A stretch of 48,829 nt of DNA from Oscillospiraceae bacterium. Lineage in GTDB: Bacteria > Bacillota_A > Clostridia > Oscillospirales > Oscillospiraceae. Both the position numbers and the translations under genes were made by a program. The notes beneath the pieces are model-generated. The model was not told the DNA's origin and did no database searches. It saw nothing but the letters and a program-made list of their open reading frames with translations. The stretch is taken from positions 1 through 48,829 of the forward strand of contig JAFOBK010000018.1 in the NCBI GenBank assembly GCA_017381835.1, written 5' to 3'. Shown here piece after piece: positions 15,159-22,893 of this stretch (position 1 is its first letter; each line of letters starts with the position of its first letter).

Positions 15159-17746
15159 CATTTACTTACCCGGAGCAGGAAATTCCCGCCCTCCGGGGCG
15201 TTTCCATGGCATTACATCCCGGTGATTTCGCTGTGCTGGCAGGCCCTTCCGGCTGCGGTAAGTCCACCATGCTGCGGCAGCTGAAAACGGTGCTTGCGCC
15301 CCATGGCAAAAAGGAGGGCACGATCCTTTTTAACGGTACTCCCCTGGAGGAAGTGGACAACCGTACCCAGTCTGCCAAGATCGGTTTTGTGCTGCAGGAT
15401 CCCGACAGTCAGATCGTCACCGACAAGGTGTGGCACGAACTGGCTTTCGGCCTGGAAAGCCTGGGTGTGGACAATACCACCATTCGGGGCAGAGTCGCGG
15501 AGATGGCCAGCTTTTTTGGTATTCAGACCTGGTTCCACAAGTCGGTGGACCAGCTCTCCGGCGGTCAGAAACAGCTGCTGAATTTGGCATCCATTATGGT
15601 GCTGCAGCCGGATATGCTGATCCTGGATGAACCCACCAGCCAGCTGGATCCCATTGCGGCTACGGACTTTTTGCAGACCCTGGGCCGTATCAATCGGGAA
15701 CTGGGTACTACCATCCTGATCTGTGAGCACCGGCTGGAGGATGTGATCCCTATGGCAAACCGGCTGCTGATTCTGGATCATGGTGTGCTGATTGCCGACA
15801 ATCCTCCGGTGGAAACCTTTGAAATCCTGAGAAACCGGAAGCACCCCATGCTCCATGCGATGCCCACACCCATGCGGATTTGGAGTACGCTCAACTGGAG
15901 TACAGCCTGCCCTATGACGGTCAGCGACGGAAGAAATCAGCTGACCCAGTGGGCAGAATGCAATAGCCTTACCCAACCCCCGGAGCGGCCTGCCAAGGAA
16001 CCGGAGAATGATCCCATTATTATGCTGGATGAGGTGTGGTTCCGGTACGAAAAGGATGCACCGGATGTTTTGAAGGGTGTGTCTATGAAGGCCTATCCCG
16101 GAGAACTGCTGTGTATTTTGGGCGGTAACGGTACCGGCAAAAGTACCACCCTTTCTGTCCTCAGCGGCATTCGGAAACCCTATCGGGGCAAGATGCTCTG
16201 CAAGACGAAAAAAGTCACAGCCCTGCCCCAAAATCCCCAGATGCTGCTGGTGAAGAAAAATGTAAGAGAAGAACTGTGTTCTGCATTCCCCGGCAAAAAG
16301 CTTGCTGAAGCGGCGGACAGAATCGGGGAAATGGCAGCCCTCTGCCGGTTGGAAGGTCTGCTGGACCGTCATCCTTATGATCTGTCCGGCGGTGAGCAGC
16401 AGCGGGCAGCCTTGGCAAAGGTATTGCTCCAGGATCCTGAAGTGCTGCTGCTGGACGAACCCACCAAGGGCCTGGACAGCGATTTCAAGATCACCTTTGC
16501 GGGGATTTTAAAAGAACTGACAGACCGGGGCGTGTGTGTCATCATGGTCAGCCATGATGTGGAGTTCTGCGCCCGGTATGCAGACCGCTGCGGTCTGTTC
16601 TTTGACGGCGGCATTGTCACCATGGATGCCCCGCAGCCTTTCTTTGCGGGCAAGAGCTTCTATACAACTGCCGCGAACCGAATGGCAAGACATCTGCTGC
16701 CCAATGCGGTAACGCCGGAGGATGTGATCCTTGCCTGCGGTGGGGAAGTGCCTGAGCAGGAAGCACCTAAGCGCCCTGATAAGATCAATATTGAACCGCC
16801 GGAAGAGAGAAAACCGCAAAAATTGCCGCTGTGGCGAAAGCTTTTGGGTATGGTTAGCGGTTTGACTTTCTTCGGTATGCTTCTTTATACCTCCCTGGCT
16901 CTGGATTTAAGCACTCTCTACAAGGGTGGCAACTTTATGAAGGAGTACGGCTGGCTGTATATTGTGATGTTCCTGTCCTTTGGAATTTTCACGGCTTGCA
17001 TCAGCCGAAAATCCTCTGTGCGGGAGCAGAAGCTGATGTCAGGGAAACTCAGCACCCGTACCAAAATTATGTTGGTTCTTTCTTTACTGTTGATCCCTCT
17101 GACTATTTGGGCAGGACTCCAATGGGACGGCGGCCGGAAGTACATGGTTATTTCTTTGGCCATCATTTTTGAAACCATGCTGCCTTTCTTCCTGATTTTT
17201 GAGGGAAGAAAACCCCAGGCAAGAGAACTGGTGATTCTGTCGGTTCTCAGCGCTCTGGCCATCGGCGGCAGAGCGGTCTTCTTTGCGCTGCCGGGCTTCA
17301 AACCGGTGGCGGCGATGGTGATTCTGACCGGTGTTGCCTTTGGCCCGGAAGCGGGCTTTATGGTGGGCACCATGACCATGTTCTGCTCCAATGTGCTCTT
17401 TGGACAAGGCCCCTGGACACCCTGGCAGATGTTTGCCATCGGAATCATTGGTCTGCTTTCCGGTGTTTTGTTCCGCAAAGGCCTTTTGCACCGTGACCGT
17501 TTCTCATTGTGCGCCTTTGGCGGGTTGGCCATCTTTCTGATCTATGGCGGCATTATGAATCCGGCATCGATTCTGATGTATCAGCCGAATCCCACCTGGA
17601 AGATGATCCTCACGGCCTGCATTACCGGTGTACCCGCCGACGCGATTCATGCCCTGGCGACGGTGCTGTTTCTGTGGTTCCTGTCGGAACCTATGCTGGA
17701 AAAACTGGACAGAGTGAAAGTCAAATACGGCCTGATGGAGAAATGA
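15131..17746 (+). CDS. Fused EcfA-EcfA ATPases plus membrane S component, probable cobalamin ECF importer
   Basis: One polypeptide of 871 residues holding three ECF modules. ATPase 1: Walker A GPSGCGKST 38-46, Q89, LSGGQ 142-146, DE 166-167. ATPase 2: GGNGTGKST 331-339, Q367, LSGGE 418-422, DE 442-443. A Pro/Glu/Lys linker (about 535-568) leads to a membrane part of roughly ten helices (about 572-855). Its second half (ARELVILSVLSALAIGG at 697-713, GFKPVAAMVILTG, SNVLFGQGPWTPWQM at 753-767) is typical of S components of the CbrT-like group. Most ECF systems encode these as separate proteins. GGAGG at 15118-15122 precedes the ATG. Cobalamin as substrate is inferred from the riboswitch and lipoproteins. 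Confidence 0.88.
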   Translation: MERIKIQNLTFTYPEQEIPALRGVSMALHPGDFAVLAGPSGCGKSTMLRQLKTVLAPHGKKEGTILFNGTPLEEVDNRTQSAKIGFVLQDPDSQIVTDKVWHELAFGLESLGVDNTTIRGRVAEMASFFGIQTWFHKSVDQLSGGQKQLLNLASIMVLQPDMLILDEPTSQLDPIAATDFLQTLGRINRELGTTILICEHRLEDVIPMANRLLILDHGVLIADNPPVETFEILRNRKHPMLHAMPTPMRIWSTLNWSTACPMTVSDGRNQLTQWAECNSLTQPPERPAKEPENDPIIMLDEVWFRYEKDAPDVLKGVSMKAYPGELLCILGGNGTGKSTTLSVLSGIRKPYRGKMLCKTKKVTALPQNPQMLLVKKNVREELCSAFPGKKLAEAADRIGEMAALCRLEGLLDRHPYDLSGGEQQRAALAKVLLQDPEVLLLDEPTKGLDSDFKITFAGILKELTDRGVCVIMVSHDVEFCARYADRCGLFFDGGIVTMDAPQPFFAGKSFYTTAANRMARHLLPNAVTPEDVILACGGEVPEQEAPKRPDKINIEPPEERKPQKLPLWRKLLGMVSGLTFFGMLLYTSLALDLSTLYKGGNFMKEYGWLYIVMFLSFGIFTACISRKSSVREQKLMSGKLSTRTKIMLVLSLLLIPLTIWAGLQWDGGRKYMVISLAIIFETMLPFFLIFEGRKPQARELVILSVLSALAIGGRAVFFALPGFKPVAAMVILTGVAFGPEAGFMVGTMTMFCSNVLFGQGPWTPWQMFAIGIIGLLSGVLFRKGLLHRDRFSLCAFGGLAIFLIYGGIMNPASILMYQPNPTWKMILTACITGVPADAIHALATVLFLWFLSEPMLEKLDRVKVKYGLMEK

Positions 17747-17755
17747 TAAACTATG

Positions 17756-17784
17756 CCCCTGATTGCATTTGCAATCAGGGGTTT
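17756..17784 (+). terminator. Terminator of the cobalamin ECF operon
   Basis: CCCCTGATTGC at 17756-17766 pairs with GCAATCAGGGG at 17771-17781, then TTT. Confidence 0.85.
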
Positions 17785-17829
17785 CAGCAATGCTGCCGGA
17801 AAAACCTGCAGATTCTTACCAATGTGGAA

Positions 17830-17858
17830 TTGTGTTCTGCGGCAGTTTTTGCTATGAT
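17830..17858 (+). promoter_or_regulatory. Promoter of the HAD-Crp operon
   Basis: TTGTGT at 17830-17835, 17-bp spacer, TATGAT at 17853-17858, about 55 bp before the HAD start codon. Confidence 0.65.
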
Positions 17859-17912
17859 AATAAAAATACGGATGCGCAGCGGAATGGGGCGCTTAAGATA
17901 CGGAGGTAACAT

Positions 17913-18743
17913 ATGAAAAAGAGACTGCTGTTTTTGGATTTGGACGGAACCCTTCTGAACGATGCCAAGGAGATCACCCAGGGTAATCGGGAGGCATTGG
18001 AGAGAACGCTGCAGCGGGGACACGGTGTGATCATCACCACCGGCAGACCCCTGAAAAGCGCCTTGGCTCAGGCAAGAAGACTCGGCCTGGATCAGCCGGG
18101 CTGCTATACCATTGCCTACAACGGCGCCATGGTCTATGACTGGGGCAAGCAGGGAAATGTGTTCACCCGTGCCCTGGACATTCCCTCTGTCATTCGGGTT
18201 TTTGAAAAGGCCAATGAGATTGGCGAGCATATTCAGACCTACGATTCTTTCGATGTGCTGGTGGAACCCAGAGGTGACGATGAGGCGGTGCGCCGTTACT
18301 GCAAAATGGTCAGCATGACCCATCGGGTGATCGGGGATGTTCATACAGATCTGCAGGAAGACCCTGTGAAGTGCCTGGTGATCAACTATGAGAAGAAGGA
18401 CGGCCTTCTGAAAATGCAGGATTGGATCCGGGCCAATATGGAGGGCATGGACTGCTTCTTCTCCTGCGAGCAGTTTTTGGAAGTGGTGCCCAAGGGCATG
18501 AACAAGGGTGAAGCGGTAAAAATGCTCTGCAAGCTGCTGGGTGTGGAGATTGAAGACGCGGTTGCCTGCGGTGACGCTGCCAATGACCTGGCTATGCTGA
18601 AAGCAGCCGGCATCGGTGTTGCGATGATCAACGGCTCTGACGAGGTGAAAGCGGTAGCGGATTATATCACCACCCGGGATAATAATCACGACGGTGTAGC
18701 CGAGGCAGCAGATAAATTCTTCTATGAAGCTGCGGAGATTTGA
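17913..18743 (+). CDS. Cof-type HAD-IIB phosphatase
   Basis: Haloacid dehalogenase-fold phosphatase of 276 residues, the normal Cof length. Nucleophile and acid/base are Asp9 and Asp11 in FLDLDGTL, motif II is ITTGRP near 45, motif III Lys is in KGMNKGEAV near 195 and motif IV is CGDAANDLAML near 213-223. A C2B cap lies between motifs II and III. These enzymes remove phosphate from small sugar or cofactor phosphates; the substrate is unknown. GGAGGT at 17901-17906 sets the start. The Crp-type regulator gene starts 2 bp after its stop, so both share a transcript. Confidence 0.93.
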   Translation: MKKRLLFLDLDGTLLNDAKEITQGNREALERTLQRGHGVIITTGRPLKSALAQARRLGLDQPGCYTIAYNGAMVYDWGKQGNVFTRALDIPSVIRVFEKANEIGEHIQTYDSFDVLVEPRGDDEAVRRYCKMVSMTHRVIGDVHTDLQEDPVKCLVINYEKKDGLLKMQDWIRANMEGMDCFFSCEQFLEVVPKGMNKGEAVKMLCKLLGVEIEDAVACGDAANDLAMLKAAGIGVAMINGSDEVKAVADYITTRDNNHDGVAEAADKFFYEAAEI

Positions 18744-18744
18744 A

Positions 18745-19401
18745 ATGGACAGTGGAGTGAAAAATTTCAAATCCCCTCTGTTTGCGGGCATTGTACCTGG
18801 GGAAATGGAAGCCATGCTGGGCTGTATCGGCTATCATGTCCGGGAATTTCAGAAAGGGGATATCATCGCCTTTGAGGAGGAGAGTATCAACCATGTAGGC
18901 GTGGTGCTCTCCGGCGCGGTGGATATGATCAAAGAAGATGTTTGGGGCAACCGCACCATGCTGCTGCGGTGCTATCCGGAGGACATTTTCGGTGAGACCT
19001 TCGCCTGCGGAGAGGATTCTGCATCGGTAGTGACCTTTATGGCCGTCCAGGACAGCAAAGTGCTCTATCTGCCCTTTGGCCGGGTGATGCACACCTGCAG
19101 CCATGCCTGCGTTTTCCATCAGACCCTGGTTGAGAATATGGTGAGACTGATTGCCCGGAAGAACCGGGAACTGATGCGGAAAGTGGAAGTAGTATCGAAA
19201 AAGACCCTGCGGGAGAAGATCCTGGCCTATCTGTCCATTCAGGCACAGAGCCAGGGGAAGAAGCAATTTGAGATTCCTTTGGGGCGGCTCGAATGGGCGG
19301 AGTATCTATGCGCTGACCGTAGCGCTTTGACCAGAGAACTTGCCAAAATGAAAGAGGAAGGTCTCATCGACTACCATAGAAATTCCTTTAAAATCCTATA
19401 A
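18745..19401 (+). CDS. Crp/Fnr-family transcriptional regulator
   Basis: A 218-residue regulator. N-terminal cyclic-nucleotide-binding-type beta barrel (about 15-125; GDIIAFEEESINHVGVVLSG, then GNRTMLLRCYPEDIFGE), a long dimer helix, and a C-terminal winged helix-turn-helix (WAEYLCADRSALTRELAKM near 187-205). No N-terminal Cys cluster like Fnr, so the signal is not an obvious Fe-S cluster. Start at 18745 preferred over 18724, which lies inside the HAD gene without ribosome site. The next genes encode a zinc ribbon and a ferredoxin; regulators of this kind commonly sit beside hybrid-cluster (Hcp) redox genes in Clostridia, so a nitrosative or redox stress role is a fair guess. Confidence 0.9.
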   Translation: MDSGVKNFKSPLFAGIVPGEMEAMLGCIGYHVREFQKGDIIAFEEESINHVGVVLSGAVDMIKEDVWGNRTMLLRCYPEDIFGETFACGEDSASVVTFMAVQDSKVLYLPFGRVMHTCSHACVFHQTLVENMVRLIARKNRELMRKVEVVSKKTLREKILAYLSIQAQSQGKKQFEIPLGRLEWAEYLCADRSALTRELAKMKEEGLIDYHRNSFKIL

Positions 19402-19440
19402 AATGTGACCTGTGCAACATCATAGACCCGATTCCTCCGA

Positions 19441-19446
19441 TATAAT
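19441..19446 (+). promoter_or_regulatory. -10 box of the zinc ribbon-ferredoxin operon
   Basis: TATAAT 26 bp before the start at 19472. No good -35 is seen at the right distance, which fits an activator-dependent promoter, possibly driven by the adjacent Crp/Fnr protein; no clear palindromic site was found. Confidence 0.45.
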
Positions 19447-19471
19447 AAAGATACAAAAAGGAGGGATCACG

Positions 19472-19756
19472 ATGATTATTGAAGGATGCCAGGGGAAACC
19501 CCGTACCCCCACCATTATTGAGAAGATCTGCCCCAATTGCGGCTATGAGATCGAGATGTTTTCCATTGATACCCAGATGCCCTGCGAGCATTGCGGCTTT
19601 GTTGCCTATAATGACACCTTAAGCTGTGTTCAGTGGTGTGAATATGCCCGGCAGTGCGTGGGCGATGAGATGTATGAGCAGATGATGGAAATCGCCAGAC
19701 GGCAAAAAGAAGAGGCCGCTTTGGAGCGGAAGAAGAAAAAGGAGGCAGCAGCATGA
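19472..19756 (+). CDS. Small zinc-ribbon protein
   Basis: A 94-residue protein. CPNCG (about 20-24) and CEHCG (about 41-45) form a two-knuckle zinc ribbon; a second Cys-rich segment CVQWCEYARQCVG (about 56-68) follows, and the C-terminus is a charged helix of Lys/Glu/Ala. Start at 19472 because of AAAGGAGGG at 19458-19466; the longer in-frame start lacks one. It overlaps the ferredoxin gene by 4 bp. No enzymatic motif. Small proteins with this CxxWCEYARxC segment occur beside Hcp/ferredoxin genes in anaerobes (recollection, moderate certainty), so an electron-transfer accessory role is possible. Confidence 0.8.
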   Translation: MIIEGCQGKPRTPTIIEKICPNCGYEIEMFSIDTQMPCEHCGFVAYNDTLSCVQWCEYARQCVGDEMYEQMMEIARRQKEEAALERKKKKEAAA

Positions 19757-20406
19757 TTCGTAAAATCATTACCATTGATGAAGCAAAGTGCAACGGCTGC
19801 GGCCTGTGTGCAAAAGCTTGCCATGAGGGTGCCATCGGCATGGTGGAAGGAAAAGCCAAACTGCTGCGTGAGGACTATTGCGACGGCTTGGGTGATTGCC
19901 TGCCCGCCTGCCCTATGAATGCCATTTCCTTTGAGGAAAGAGAAGCGCCTGCTTATAATGAAGCAGCAGTGCTGGCGGCGAAAAAAGCTAAGGAAGCAGC
20001 ACAGAATCCCTGCGCTGTCTGTACCGGCGGCTGCGGCGGACTGGAAAGCCAGCTGCGGAATTTCCCGGTGCAGATCAAACTGGCGCCGCCCAATGCTCCT
20101 TATTTTCAGGGTGCGGATCTGCTGATCGCGGCGGACTGTACTGCCTTTGCCTACGGCAATTTCCATAATGACTTCATGAAGGGAAAAGTGACGCTGGTGG
20201 GCTGCCCCAAGCTGGACGCAGTAAACTATGCCGACAAGCTGACGCGGATTTTTGAAACTAACAATATCCGCTCCGTGACTGTAGCCCGGATGACCGTGCC
20301 CTGCTGCGGCGGTTTGCCCTTTGCGGTGAAAACCGCGGTGGAAGCCAGCGGCAAGAGAATTCCGGTGTATGTGGCTACCATCAATCCCAAAGGTGAAATC
20401 GTATAA
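19753..20406 (+). CDS. 4Fe-4S ferredoxin-domain protein with Cys-rich C-terminal domain
   Basis: A 217-residue iron-sulfur protein. The N-terminal ferredoxin part has CNGCGLCAKACH (about 13-24), where the usual Pro after the fourth Cys is His, and CDGLGDCLPACP (about 43-54), which lacks the middle Cys pair of a normal CxxCxxC; so at least one and probably two clusters. The C-terminal domain carries CAVCTGGCGG, AADCTAF, VGCPKLDA and VPCCGGLPF, suggesting a further metal site. Located after a Crp/Fnr regulator and a zinc ribbon; likely an electron carrier. A hybrid-cluster protein gene, a frequent neighbour, is absent here. Confidence 0.85.
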   Translation: MIRKIITIDEAKCNGCGLCAKACHEGAIGMVEGKAKLLREDYCDGLGDCLPACPMNAISFEEREAPAYNEAAVLAAKKAKEAAQNPCAVCTGGCGGLESQLRNFPVQIKLAPPNAPYFQGADLLIAADCTAFAYGNFHNDFMKGKVTLVGCPKLDAVNYADKLTRIFETNNIRSVTVARMTVPCCGGLPFAVKTAVEASGKRIPVYVATINPKGEIV

Positions 20407-20410
20407 TCGA

Positions 20411-20435
20411 AAGGCACTCGTAAGAGTGCCTTTTT
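20411..20435 (+). terminator. Terminator of the ferredoxin operon
   Basis: AAGGCACTC at 20411-20419, GTAA loop, GAGTGCCTT at 20424-20432, T run. Confidence 0.9.
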
Positions 20436-20436
20436 C

Positions 20437-20464
20437 TTGCAAATTTCCTGGTGTTTGGTATAAT
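20437..20464 (+). promoter_or_regulatory. Promoter of the MFS gene
   Basis: TTGCAA at 20437-20442, 16-bp spacer, TATAAT at 20459-20464; starts right after the preceding terminator. Confidence 0.75.
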
Positions 20465-20491
20465 AAAACCAATCATCGGGAGGACTTTGCC

Positions 20492-21676
20492 ATGAGAAAG
20501 AATTATAAACTCACCATGCTCAGCTGCTTTGGCAGTTACTTGGTGCAGGCTACCGTTATCAACTTTTTGCCGCTGCTGTTTATTACCTTTCACGATTCCT
20601 TTGGAATCCCGCTGCAGCAGATCACTTTGCTGGTCACCGTCAACTTTATTGTGCAGCTTGCAGCAGACCTTGTTGCGGCAATTTTTATTGACCGGGTGGG
20701 TTACCGGGTCGGTGCGGTGGGATCTCAGATATTCTGCTCAGTGGGCTTGATCCTGCTGACCTTCCTGCCGGATCTGATGCCCACACCTTTTATGGGAATC
20801 ATGATCAGCGTGATCGTCTACTCTGTGGGCGCAGGCCTCATTGAGGCATTGATCAGTCCCATCGTGGAGAGTACACCTTCTGATAATAAGGAAACTGCCA
20901 TGAGCTTGCTCCACTCCTTCTATTGCTGGGGTCATGTGATGGTGGTGCTGGTGTCGACCCTGTTCTTTTGGGTGTTCGGCATTGAGAACTGGCGAAAGAT
21001 GGCGCTGATTTGGGCCATTCTTCCCACTGTGGTGGCCATTGCGTTCAGCATTGTTCCTCTGTGCCCTCTGATCAAAGAGGGAGAAAAGCGCATGAGCTGG
21101 AAGGAACTGGCCAGCAGCAAACTGTTTTGGCTGATGGTGCTGATGATGATCTGCTCCGGCGCCAGCGAACATGCAGTAGGACAATGGGCATCCGCCTTTG
21201 CCGAACGGGGATTGGGTGTGTCCAAAACCATCGGCGATCTGGCCGGCCCCATGGCCTTTGCTGCCACTATGGGTATCTGCAGAATGCTCCACGGTACAGT
21301 GGGTAGAAAGTGGAATCTGCGGAAGATTCTTATTTTCAGCGCGCTGCTGTGCCTGGCATCTTATATGCTGATCACTCTGGTGCCGAATCCTGTGGTGAAT
21401 CTGCTTGGCTGCGCTATTTGCGGTTTTGCCATTTCTATTCTGTGGCCCGGCACTTTGAGCATTGCCGGAAAGATGCTGCCCTTGGGCGGCACGGCCATGT
21501 ATGCGATTTTGGCTTTGGCCGGCGATATCGGCTGCTCCTCCGGCCCTACCCTGGTAGGCTTTGTGTCCGGTGCCTTTGGGGACAATTTAAAGGTAGGCAT
21601 CATTGCTGCCTGCATTTTCCCAATTGCGATTTTGGTATGTTTGCTGAAGGGCAATTTGGGGAAAGAAGAATACTAA
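20492..21676 (+). CDS. Major facilitator superfamily transporter
   Basis: A 394-residue membrane protein with two sets of six predicted helices. The loop between helices 2 and 3 has the MFS pattern as FIDRVGYRVGAVGSQ (near 65-79), and the second half repeats it as LHGTVGRKWNLRKI (near 265-278). A helix-rich ESTPSDNKETAMSLLHSFYCWG segment around 130-150 is like sugar/H+ symporters of the FHS type, but the substrate is not clear. Start at 20492 because of GGGAGGA just upstream; the longer in-frame start runs over the promoter. Single-gene unit with its own promoter and terminator. Confidence 0.88.
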   Translation: MRKNYKLTMLSCFGSYLVQATVINFLPLLFITFHDSFGIPLQQITLLVTVNFIVQLAADLVAAIFIDRVGYRVGAVGSQIFCSVGLILLTFLPDLMPTPFMGIMISVIVYSVGAGLIEALISPIVESTPSDNKETAMSLLHSFYCWGHVMVVLVSTLFFWVFGIENWRKMALIWAILPTVVAIAFSIVPLCPLIKEGEKRMSWKELASSKLFWLMVLMMICSGASEHAVGQWASAFAERGLGVSKTIGDLAGPMAFAATMGICRMLHGTVGRKWNLRKILIFSALLCLASYMLITLVPNPVVNLLGCAICGFAISILWPGTLSIAGKMLPLGGTAMYAILALAGDIGCSSGPTLVGFVSGAFGDNLKVGIIAACIFPIAILVCLLKGNLGKEEY

Positions 21677-21678
21677 AG

Positions 21679-21710
21679 AAGAGCGTGCTGGGAGCAGCAC
21701 GCTCTTCTTT
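21679..21710 (+). terminator. Terminator of the MFS gene
   Basis: AAGAGCGTGCTG at 21679-21690, GGAG loop, CAGCACGCTCTT at 21695-21706, then CTTTG. Confidence 0.85.
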
Positions 21711-21725
21711 GTTCCTATAAATATC

Positions 21726-21754
21726 TTGCAAAGAATCCGGGAAAGGCATATAAT
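21726..21754 (+). promoter_or_regulatory. Promoter of the carbohydrate ABC operon
   Basis: TTGCAA at 21726-21731, 17-bp spacer, TATAAT at 21749-21754, 37 bp before the first start codon. It shares its TTGCAA -35 with the MFS promoter. Confidence 0.8.
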
Positions 21755-21791
21755 AAACCCAATAAAATCCATAAAAGGACGGTTGAAACCC

Positions 21792-22883
21792 ATGAAAGTT
21801 GTACTTCAGAATCTGACCAAACAGTTTCCCGGCAGAGGCAAGGGAAATCCCCCGGTTATTGCGGTGAATGATTTTAATTTTGAGATCCCCGACGGTAAGC
21901 TGATCGGCCTGCTGGGTCCTTCCGGCTGCGGCAAGAGTACAGCGCTGAATCTGATTTCCGGCCTGCTGGAGCCTACATCCGGTAAAGTTTTCTTCGGCGA
22001 TGAGGATGTGACCGAGATTCCTGCGGAAAAGCGCGGTGTGGGTCTGGTGTTTCAGAATTATGCCCTCTATCCCCATCTGACAGTGCGGCAGAATATTCTC
22101 TTCCCTCTGCAGAATCTGCGGGGCAAGGATAAGCTTCCTAAGGAAGTCATGGAGGAAAAAGCGCTGGAAGCAGCCAAGCTGGTGCAGATCGAGAACCTTA
22201 TGGATCGCAAGCCCAGCGAGATGTCCGGCGGTCAGCAGCAGCGTGTTGCCATTGCAAGAGCGCTGGTGAAGATGCCCAAGGTGCTGCTGCTGGATGAGCC
22301 CCTCTCTAACCTGGATGCCAGACTGCGTCTGCAGACCAGAGAAGAACTGAAGCGGATCCAGCAGGAAACGGGAATCACCACCATTTTTGTCACCCATGAC
22401 CAGGAAGAGGCTATGAGCATTTCTGACCTGATTGTGGTGATGAAAGACGGTGTGCTGCAGCAGATGGATCTGCCCCAGCGGGTCTATGACGATCCTGTGA
22501 ATCTGTTTGTGGCAAAGTTCCTGGGCACACCTCCTATCAATGTGTTTGACGGTTATTTTATGAATGGAAAGCTCTGTATCGGCGATACACCGGTGCTGGA
22601 TGCAGATTGTGATTACGATGGTCATGTGGAAGTGGCTGTTCGCCCGGAAGGCTTTGTGCCTTGTGAAGACGGCCCGTTGGAATGCAGTTTAAAGCGTGTG
22701 GAAGTCATGGGACGGGATATCAGTGTGGTCTGTGACCATCCCGCGTTCACGGGAGAAAGCTTCCGCGCGATTGTGGACGGCGATGACCTTCCCAAGCTTA
22801 CCGGCACCACTGTCCGCTTTGCCCTGAAGCCCAATAAGGTATTTGCGTTCCGGGAAGACAGCGGTGAACGGATCCAGTTCTGA
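21792..22883 (+). CDS. Carbohydrate ABC importer ATPase (UgpC/MsmX type)
   Basis: A 363-residue ATPase of the CUT1 group, which energises sugar or glycerol-phosphate uptake. Walker A GPSGCGKST near 43-51, Q-loop VFQNYALYPH, signature MSGGQQQRVAIARAL near 145-159, Walker B VLLLDEPLSNLDARLR near 166-181, switch VTHDQEEAM. The C-terminal ~120 residues are a TOBE/OB-fold regulatory domain (VEVAVRPEGF). Start at 21792: the longer in-frame start would cover the promoter. Unusually the ATPase comes first, before the two permeases and the binding protein. A gap of 10 bp to the first permease. Confidence 0.92.
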   Translation: MKVVLQNLTKQFPGRGKGNPPVIAVNDFNFEIPDGKLIGLLGPSGCGKSTALNLISGLLEPTSGKVFFGDEDVTEIPAEKRGVGLVFQNYALYPHLTVRQNILFPLQNLRGKDKLPKEVMEEKALEAAKLVQIENLMDRKPSEMSGGQQQRVAIARALVKMPKVLLLDEPLSNLDARLRLQTREELKRIQQETGITTIFVTHDQEEAMSISDLIVVMKDGVLQQMDLPQRVYDDPVNLFVAKFLGTPPINVFDGYFMNGKLCIGDTPVLDADCDYDGHVEVAVRPEGFVPCEDGPLECSLKRVEVMGRDISVVCDHPAFTGESFRAIVDGDDLPKLTGTTVRFALKPNKVFAFREDSGERIQF

Positions 22884-22893
22884 GGAGGCCCTT

